A stretch of DNA of 19,865 nt, taken from contig CACBGC010000011.1 in the NCBI GenBank assembly GCA_902538695.1, forward strand, positions 1 to 19,865, in the 5' to 3' direction. The notes under the pieces were generated by a model that saw only the letters and a list, made by a program, of their open reading frames with translations, was not told the origin of the DNA and ran no database searches. Positions 14,841 to 19,865 of this stretch are shown one piece after another. Source of the DNA: an uncultured Synechococcaceae cyanobacterium. Lineage in GTDB: Bacteria; Cyanobacteriota; Cyanobacteriia; PCC-6307; Cyanobiaceae. Every line of letters starts with the position of its first letter. Position 1 is the stretch's first letter. A program made the translations under genes and the position numbers.

Positions 14841-16283
14841 TTAACCTACTGATCCCTCTAGTTTAAGTGCCAGTAACTTATCTGCTTCAGCAGCAAATTC
14901 CATAGGTAATTGATTAAATACATCTCTGCAAAAACCGCTGACCATCATAGATACTGCCTCCTCAAATTCTATACCTCTGCTTTGGAGATAAAAAAGTTGG
15001 TCTTCTGAAATTCTACATGTACTTGCTTCATGCTCAATTTCAGAATTGGGTTGTTGAGATTTGATGTAAGGGAATGTATTTGCAGAAGCTTGATCCCCTA
15101 TTAACATTGAATCACATTGACTGTAATTTCTTGATCCTGTAGCTTTTGTTCCCATTTTGACAAGACCTCTGTAGCTATTTTTTGAGTTACCAGCACTAAT
15201 ACCTTTGCTAACAATAGTTGATTTGGTCTTAGGACCAATATGGATCATCTTTGTACCGGTATCTGCTTGCTGAAGATTATTGGTGAGAGCCACTGAATAA
15301 AATTCTCCAACAGATTCCTCCCCTAAAAGAAGACAGCTAGGATATTTCCATGTAATTGCAGACCCTGTTTCAACTTGAGACCAGCTAATTTTACTTCTCT
15401 TACCTAAACATTTTCCTCTCTTGGTTACAAAATTAAAAATTCCGCCAACACCTTCTTCATCACCAGCATACCAATTTTGCACTGTTGAATATTTTATTGA
15501 GGCGTCGTCTAATGCTATAAGCTCTACAACTGCTGCATGCAGGGTATTTGTATCAAACATTGGAGCCGTACAACCTTCTAGATAACTTACAGAACTCGAT
15601 TCTTCAGCAATGATAAGTGTTCTTTCGAATTGTCCTGAATCTCCACTATTAATTCTGAAGTAGGAAGATAGATCCATAGGGCAGGCAACACCTTTTGGTA
15701 TATAAACGAAAGAACCATCACTAAAAACTGCAGAATTTAGTGCTGCAAAATAATTATCACTAGCTGGTACTACTGTACCTAAATATTTTTCAATCAAATC
15801 CGCGTGATTTTTTACTGCTTCACTAATTGAGCAAAATATAACTCCATGTTCAGCAAGTTCTTCTCTGAAAGTTGTTGCTATAGAAACACTATCAAAGACA
15901 GCATCTACTGCTACATTTGTGAGTTTTTTTTGCTCGGTAAGAGGTATTCCCAATTTGTCAAAAGTCTCAAGAAGCTTGGGATCAACTTCATCTAAACTAG
16001 AAATTTTCTCTTTTTGTTTAGGCGCAGAATAATAAATTATATCTTGATAATCTATTTTTTTGTATCCTAATCCTGCCCAATCAGGTTCCTCCATTTTTTG
16101 CCATTTTTTAAAGGCTTTTAATCTAAAATCAAGAAGATATTTTGGCTCTTCTTTTTTTTGTGAAATAAGTCTAATAATATCTTCATTTAATCCCTTTGCT
16201 ATTTTTTCAGTTTCAATATCAGTAACGAAACCGTATTTGTAAGGCTCTTTTACTACATCTTGAACTAAATTTTCGTTGCCCAT
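14841..16283 (-). CDS. sufB: Fe-S cluster assembly protein SufB
   Basis: SufB is the main scaffold subunit on which Fe-S clusters form. The 480-residue product is highly conserved. It has GVIFCSISEAVKNH, FVYIPKGVACPMDLSSYFR and SVSYLEGCTAP in the first half, and SQCDSML with a Cys near residue 390 (equivalent to a cysteine implicated in cluster assembly in E. coli). EIEHEASTCRISEDQLFYL lies near 415-433. It is the first gene of the sufBCDS operon, in the usual cyanobacterial order. The 95-bp spacer upstream is shared with a divergent unknown gene. I found no CAAC-N6-GTTG-type SufR site in this spacer by eye, and no sufR gene beside it. Confidence 0.98.
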   Translation of the reverse strand: MGNENLVQDVVKEPYKYGFVTDIETEKIAKGLNEDIIRLISQKKEEPKYLLDFRLKAFKKWQKMEEPDWAGLGYKKIDYQDIIYYSAPKQKEKISSLDEVDPKLLETFDKLGIPLTEQKKLTNVAVDAVFDSVSIATTFREELAEHGVIFCSISEAVKNHADLIEKYLGTVVPASDNYFAALNSAVFSDGSFVYIPKGVACPMDLSSYFRINSGDSGQFERTLIIAEESSSVSYLEGCTAPMFDTNTLHAAVVELIALDDASIKYSTVQNWYAGDEEGVGGIFNFVTKRGKCLGKRSKISWSQVETGSAITWKYPSCLLLGEESVGEFYSVALTNNLQQADTGTKMIHIGPKTKSTIVSKGISAGNSKNSYRGLVKMGTKATGSRNYSQCDSMLIGDQASANTFPYIKSQQPNSEIEHEASTCRISEDQLFYLQSRGIEFEEAVSMMVSGFCRDVFNQLPMEFAAEADKLLALKLEGSVG

Positions 16284-16378
16284 GTTATCAAAAATAACTT
16301 ATTACAATTAGCTCTATACACTCTAACGAAAGATACCCCCAATATTGAGTTTTTTTCCTTTATTAAAACTAAAAATTA

Positions 16379-16732
16379 ATGTCTAATCATCTTGATCCCT
16401 TGTCTAACCCATTAATCATAGAAATTTTTCAAGAAATTGATAATCTTGATCTACCCACAATGAAGAAACATCATTTAAGAATCCTCGCGCATTGCCTCCA
16501 GATTTTAAAATTTATTAATGAAGATAATGGTTTTAAATATCAAAATAAAAATCCTCTGAGAGAATGGTGTGATAATCAATCCAAAAAATTTGATGATAAA
16601 AAATTTAGTGATCTTTTTTATAAGCAGTTAGAGTCTACTTCGATAAAATTAAGTGCTTTTTCAAAAAAAATTGGTAAAAAAATTGAGGATTTAGAGATAG
16701 ATGATTTAGTACTTCTAGTTGATCAACGCTGA
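16379..16732 (+). CDS. Unknown 117-residue protein divergent from sufB
   Basis: I do not recognise a family. The product is mainly charged and probably helical, without membrane segments or a signal peptide. Notable parts are an N-terminal NPLIIEIFQEIDNLDLPTMK, a His-rich HHLRILAHCLQIL (31-43), REWCDNQ (61-67) and an acidic end KIEDLEIDDLVLLVDQR. It has only two cysteines (C39, C64) and no helix-turn-helix motif that I can see. This argues against it being SufR, which is about twice as long with a DNA-binding N terminus and several cluster-binding cysteines. It shares the 95-bp spacer with sufB, so shared regulation is possible. Reading frame, composition and clean spacing suggest a real gene. 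The ATG at 16379 is the only sensible start. Confidence 0.75.
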   Translation: MSNHLDPLSNPLIIEIFQEIDNLDLPTMKKHHLRILAHCLQILKFINEDNGFKYQNKNPLREWCDNQSKKFDDKKFSDLFYKQLESTSIKLSAFSKKIGKKIEDLEIDDLVLLVDQR

Positions 16733-16788
16733 ATAGCCTTTTAATTGATCCCGAAGAAAAAATATATTTTTGTTGAGTCAATAACAAA

Positions 16789-16846
16789 TTCAGGTAATAA
16801 AATTTAAAAAAAAAGAAAATTAATTTACATTTAAAGAATACCTGAA
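16789..16846. repeat. 8-bp perfect inverted repeat, 42-nt loop
   Basis: TTCAGGTA and TACCTGAA are exact reverse complements in a spacer that is otherwise almost only A and T. It could be a regulator operator, the base of a small-RNA stem, or chance. No T-run follows either strand's stem closely enough for a standard terminator. Confidence 0.55.
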
Positions 16847-16861
16847 AATTAATTAATCGCT

Positions 16862-16889
16862 TTGATACCAACTGTTTTAAAGATAAATA
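16862..16889 (+). promoter_or_regulatory. Possible promoter of the DUF4912 gene
   Basis: TTGATA (16862-16867) and TAAATA (16884-16889) are separated by 16 bp, and a start near 16897 would be expected. The -35 is a good match and the -10 is fair. This is a weak call in AT-rich DNA. Confidence 0.3.
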
Positions 16890-16912
16890 TTAAATTTGAA
16901 TATTTTTTAGTA

Positions 16913-16935
16913 GTCAGAGGATCCTGACGACAGGG
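16913..16935 (+). promoter_or_regulatory. Two overlapping, mutually exclusive short hairpins in the DUF4912 leader
   Basis: GTCAG/CTGAC (16913-16917 with 16924-16928) and TCCTG/CAGGG (16922-16926 with 16931-16935, one G-U pair) share the bases CTG, so only one can form at a time. The segment is distinctly richer in G and C than its surroundings. The structure is seen in the sequence; any switching role is speculation. Confidence 0.35.
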
Positions 16936-16989
16936 CAAAAAGGCACACAATTCCTTAAAAAAAAGAACATACTGATCCCAAACAAAAAC

Positions 16990-16993
16990 GGAG
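16990..16993 (+). promoter_or_regulatory. Ribosome binding site of the DUF4912 gene
   Basis: GGAG with 8 nt to the GTG at 17002 is a good Shine-Dalgarno arrangement and supports GTG over the in-frame ATG at 17017. Confidence 0.65.
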
Positions 16994-17001
16994 ATTTTAA
17001 A

Positions 17002-18102
17002 GTGGCTGATGGGATCATGAATAAAGATCAATTACTCTCACTAACCCTCAGACAATTACGTCAAGAAGCAAGTAAATTATCGGTTCCGCTTTACAGTCGC
17101 AAAACAAAATCTGTTTTAGTTGATTTAATACTTAAATACCAAGAAAAATTAACAAACAAAACATACATCGATTCACCTCAATCAAAATCTGAAGAAACCT
17201 ATGAGTCCAATGCTTTCAACAGTAGTGAAGAAGTTAAAACAAATGTAGTATTCCTACCCCGAGATCCAGATTGGGCTTACGTTTTTTGGCAAATATCAGA
17301 TGCAGATAGAGATAAAGCACAATCCTTGGGAGCCAACAAATTATGCTTACGCTTATTTGATGCATCTGGTTTTGAAGGAAGTAACTTGAATCAAGGAACA
17401 CTAAGGGAGATAGCAGTTGATAGTTATAGCACTGAGTGGTACTTGCCAATCCCACTTGCAGATAGAGATTATAAAGTTGAATTAGGTTATAAATATGGTT
17501 TTAACTGGATGTCATTGGCATTTTCTTCTATAAGCCACGTTCCTGCTTCTCATCCTTCTGAGCAAATTCTTGATAAATTTGTACCTTTTAATTTGGATTC
17601 TTCTTCTGACTCAATCCCAGATATTACAACTCCTGCTGATTCAGAACAAAATGGTATCCATGAAAGGTTATACCAAGCAGCAACTAATATTCCTCTCAGA
17701 AGAAAGGTTGGTTCTGAAGAATTCATGGAAAATGTTAATTCAACAAACCTTAATGATAATCTCACAGACTCAGGTGCTGGTAGATGGTCATCAGGTTTAA
17801 ACGATTCTGGAAGTGGAATTGTTAAAAATAGATCTTTTTGGCTCGTTGCTGATGCTGAATTAATCGTTTATGGAGCTACAGAGCCTTCTGCAAAACTTAC
17901 AATAGGTGGAGAAGATATACCCCTTGCTGCAGATGGAACTTTTAAAATTCAAGTTCCATTTAGAGATGGGACTCAGAAATATGATATTAAAGCCGTTGAT
18001 GTATCTGGTGAGCAAGAAAAAAGTATATCAATGAAATTTGATAGAACTACACCACTTGACGATACTAATGAAAAAGATAATGCTGAGACTGAATGGTTTT
18101 AA
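17002..18102 (+). CDS. DUF4912 protein with N-terminal Rho-N/SAP-like domain
   Basis: This 366-residue protein has no defined function. Residues about 9-48 (LLSLTLRQLRQEASKL then YSRKTKSVLVDLIL) look like a Rho-N / SAP-type helix-extended-loop-helix, a fold that binds nucleic acid. Residues about 80-182 match DUF4912: FLPRDPDWAYVFWQIS, LCLRLFD, and an end with a YKVELGYK strand and WMSLAFSSI. A linker rich in Ser, Asn and Asp follows. Then comes a beta-rich segment (about 275-345, FWLVADAELIVYGATEP through DIKAVDVSGEQEKSISMKF), like the repeat seen in other DUF4912 proteins. No signal peptide is seen. The family is widespread in cyanobacteria. The start is GTG 17002, favoured by a GGAG at 16990. 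It is followed after 7 bp by the 56-aa membrane protein and then by pgm. Confidence 0.85.
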   Translation: MADGIMNKDQLLSLTLRQLRQEASKLSVPLYSRKTKSVLVDLILKYQEKLTNKTYIDSPQSKSEETYESNAFNSSEEVKTNVVFLPRDPDWAYVFWQISDADRDKAQSLGANKLCLRLFDASGFEGSNLNQGTLREIAVDSYSTEWYLPIPLADRDYKVELGYKYGFNWMSLAFSSISHVPASHPSEQILDKFVPFNLDSSSDSIPDITTPADSEQNGIHERLYQAATNIPLRRKVGSEEFMENVNSTNLNDNLTDSGAGRWSSGLNDSGSGIVKNRSFWLVADAELIVYGATEPSAKLTIGGEDIPLAADGTFKIQVPFRDGTQKYDIKAVDVSGEQEKSISMKFDRTTPLDDTNEKDNAETEWF

Positions 18103-18109
18103 TAAATTA

Positions 18110-18280
18110 ATGCTAAAAAAAATTGTAGCTTTTACTCCATTGTTTGGGGCATTAACGTTTCCACTAATAGTTCCAATTACAATTTCTAAATTTGGTGTTA
18201 ACTATGGAATTCTTAGTGCATTATTAATTTCTTCATTATGGTTTATCGCTATGTTAAGAACTTCTGAAATGCCTCATTAA
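18110..18280 (+). CDS. Small two-span membrane protein (56 aa), unknown
   Basis: I do not recognise a family. From ATG 18110 the product is 56 residues with two hydrophobic segments (about 5-26, VAFTPLFGALTFPLIVPITI, and 31-49, NYGILSALLISSLWFIAML). They are joined by the turn SKFGVN, giving a helical hairpin. The frame is open further upstream, but that part lies inside the DUF4912 gene in another frame and is not needed. The 7-bp gap after DUF4912 and 32-bp gap before pgm suggest all three are read together. The clean membrane-protein composition and absence of rare features favour a real gene. Confidence 0.72.
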   Translation: MLKKIVAFTPLFGALTFPLIVPITISKFGVNYGILSALLISSLWFIAMLRTSEMPH

Positions 18281-18312
18281 TTTAGTTAGATTTTTGGAAG
18301 TTTTTTAAAAAT

Positions 18313-19865
18313 ATGACTCAAGTTAATGTAATTAATATCAATTCTCCTTTTCTAGATCAAAAACCAGGAACTTCTGGTTTAAGAAAAAGTACTTTAAAGT
18401 TTCAGGAAGAACATTATTTAGAAATTTTTATTGAATCAATCTTACAATCATTGGAAGATTTAAAAGGTTCTACATTAGTAGTTGGTGGTGATGGCAGATA
18501 TGGGAATATTGAAGCAATAGAAAAAATTGTCCAAATATGTATTGCTCATAAAGTTCAAAAGGTTATTGTTCCAAAATTCGGTTTATTATCTACTCCTGCG
18601 ACATCAAATTTAATTAGAAAAGAAAACGCTATTGGTGGAATTATTCTTTCTGCAAGCCATAATCCTGGTGGGATTGATGGTGACTTTGGAGTGAAATTGA
18701 ATATCTCTAATGGTGGCCCAGCTCCTGAGATAATTACTAATAAGATTTTCAAGGCTTCACAATTACTAACTAGTTATAAAATTTGTAAAATTCAATTACC
18801 TGATTTTCGTGAATATGGGACTTATTTTTACGACGAAACTACCTTAAGAATTATTGATGGATTAACAGATTATTCTAATTTGATGGAGAAAATTTTTGAT
18901 TTTGATCAAATTAGTGATTTTTTAAAAAAAGACTTCTCGTTAATCTTTGATGCAATGAATGCGGTTACAGGTCCATACGCAAAAAATATTTTTGTTGAAA
19001 AAATGGGTCTTGCTCCTGATTGTGTCATGAATGGTAACCCATTAAAAGATTTTGGAGGTTTACATCCTGATCCTAATCTTACTTACGCATCCCACTTGGC
19101 TGATTTGTTATTAAATAAAAAATCTTATAGTTTTGGTGCTGCATGCGATGGAGATGGAGACAGGAATATGATTTTAGGAAGTGGATGTTTTGTAAATCCT
19201 AGTGATAGCCTTGCAGTCATTACTGCTAACACAAAATGTGTCCCTGGTTATAAAGATGGTATTACTGGTGTGGCACGATCCATGCCAACCAGCTCAGCGG
19301 TTGATAATGTTGCTCGAGCATTAAAAATACCTTGTTTCGAGACACCTACTGGCTGGAAGTTTTTTGGAAATCTTTTAGATTCTAATTTAATTACTTTATG
19401 TGGAGAAGAAAGTTTCGGAACAGGTAGTAATCATGTGAGAGAGAAAGATGGACTATGGGCAGTTTTGTATTGGTTACAAGTTTTAGCTGAGAAAAAATGT
19501 TCTGTAAGTGATTTGATGCAGAATCATTGGAAACAATTTGGTAGGAATTATTATTCAAGACATGATTATGAGGCAATTCCCTCAAATATTGCTAATCAAA
19601 TCTTTGGTAATCTAACTTCAATGCTTGAAAATTTAAAAGGAAATAGTTTTGCTGGCCATTTAGTTAAAGTTGCAGATAACTTTTCATATTTAGATCCCGT
19701 TGATAATTCCATAAGTGAAAATCAAGGTTTAAGATTGGTGCTTGATGATAATTCTCGAGTAATTGTGCGCCTTTCCGGAACTGGAACTAAGGGTGCAACA
19801 TTAAGACTTTACTTTGAGAAATTTTTCGATCCTCAACAGAATCTTTCGTTAAATCCTCAGATCGC
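18313..19865 (+). CDS. pgm: Phosphoglucomutase (3'-truncated by the window edge)
   Basis: The enzyme interconverts glucose-1-phosphate and glucose-6-phosphate, linking glycogen synthesis and breakdown to sugar-phosphate metabolism in the cytosol. 517 codons are in the window, so only the last few tens of residues of a roughly 545-residue protein should be missing. Visible sites are KPGTSGLRK (17-25), phosphorylated S115 in SASHNPGG, the metal loop DGDGDR (279-284 with D279, D281, D283), the sugar-binding GEESFG (364-369), and the phosphate-binding RLSGTGTKG (486-494). All catalytic positions are intact. The ATG at 18313 is set by the family N terminus; only a weak GGAAG lies well upstream. 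It is last in the DUF4912-56aa-pgm run, so it may depend on an upstream promoter. Confidence 0.97.
   Translation, partial: MTQVNVININSPFLDQKPGTSGLRKSTLKFQEEHYLEIFIESILQSLEDLKGSTLVVGGDGRYGNIEAIEKIVQICIAHKVQKVIVPKFGLLSTPATSNLIRKENAIGGIILSASHNPGGIDGDFGVKLNISNGGPAPEIITNKIFKASQLLTSYKICKIQLPDFREYGTYFYDETTLRIIDGLTDYSNLMEKIFDFDQISDFLKKDFSLIFDAMNAVTGPYAKNIFVEKMGLAPDCVMNGNPLKDFGGLHPDPNLTYASHLADLLLNKKSYSFGAACDGDGDRNMILGSGCFVNPSDSLAVITANTKCVPGYKDGITGVARSMPTSSAVDNVARALKIPCFETPTGWKFFGNLLDSNLITLCGEESFGTGSNHVREKDGLWAVLYWLQVLAEKKCSVSDLMQNHWKQFGRNYYSRHDYEAIPSNIANQIFGNLTSMLENLKGNSFAGHLVKVADNFSYLDPVDNSISENQGLRLVLDDNSRVIVRLSGTGTKGATLRLYFEKFFDPQQNLSLNPQI

Larger units (their letters stand above)
16733..17001. other. 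269-bp spacer before the DUF4912 gene, with inverted repeats
   Basis: This is the longest spacer here and no convincing gene lies in it; the open frames on the minus strand are Phe/Lys-rich and look random. It holds the perfect 8-bp inverted repeat TTCAGGTA (16789-16796) / TACCTGAA (16839-16846) with a 42-nt AT-rich loop. It also holds a promoter-like pair TTGATA (16862-16867) and TAAATA (16884-16889) with a 16-bp gap, and two overlapping short hairpins at 16913-16935. If that promoter is real, the mRNA leader is about 105 nt, long for this window. Confidence 0.5.

Noticed and set aside
16940..16956. AAGG/CCTT stem next to an A-run, considered as a minus-strand terminator
   Set aside because: The stem has only 4 bp with a 9-nt loop, and the T-run on the minus strand is short and interrupted. 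No minus-strand gene ends there.
16635..17031. Two minus-strand open frames in the spacer before the DUF4912 gene
   Set aside because: Phe/Lys/Ile-rich random-looking sequences with no start signals, overlapping neighbours at both ends.
1..19865. CRISPR array, insertion sequence, prophage or defence genes
   Set aside because: No spaced direct repeats, transposase, integrase or flanking terminal repeats were seen on either strand. All sizeable genes fit core picocyanobacterial families and composition is uniform.

Overview
The window looks like core chromosome of a high-light-adapted Prochlorococcus (MED4-like) or a very close marine picocyanobacterium. The evidence is very AT-rich DNA in genes and spacers alike, gaps of a few bases between genes, psbX, ycf66 and a high-light-inducible (Hli) gene on one stretch, and a cyanobacterial-order sufBCDS operon. 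This is inference from gene content and composition; no database search was run.

Layout. 1-284 (-): C-terminal ATPase part of SMC, cut off at its N-terminal side by a stop codon exactly where homology ends. 332-1375 (+): double PRC-barrel protein with an acidic tail. 1379-2644 (-): LpxB-related glycosyltransferase-like protein, with a tRNA-Leu (2671-2751, -) just upstream of its start. 3013-4362 (+): accC. 4381-4695 (-): yggT. 4777-4962 and 5041-5970 (+): psbX and ycf66. 5971-9559 (-): a tight five-gene run read def, HIT, 92-aa hypothetical, ABC half-transporter, hli. 9640-11562 (+): S9 prolyl-oligopeptidase-like peptidase. 11559-16283 (-): sufB-sufC-sufD-sufS. 16379-16732 (+): unknown 117-aa protein. 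17002-18102 (+): Rho-N/DUF4912 protein. 18110-18280 (+): 56-aa membrane protein. 18313 to the right edge (+): phosphoglucomutase, lacking only its last residues.

How the genes fit together. Three themes recur: photosystem II and thylakoid proteins (PsbX, Ycf66, Hli, possibly YggT); basic cell supply (Fe-S cluster assembly, biotin carboxylase for fatty acid synthesis, deformylase, phosphoglucomutase for glycogen metabolism); and poorly characterised cyanobacterial proteins (PRC-barrel, LpxB-like, DUF4912, 117-aa, 92-aa and 56-aa). Convergent genes meet with gaps of 3 and 0 bp and one 4-bp overlap, as expected of a streamlined genome.

I see no mobile element, CRISPR array, toxin-antitoxin pair, defence island or clear novel system. 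The points most worth a second look are the inverted, truncated smc fragment at the left edge (rearrangement or amplification chimera), the A34 anticodon of the tRNA-Leu, the unknown gene in the place where many cyanobacteria keep sufR, and the structured 269-bp spacer before the DUF4912 gene.
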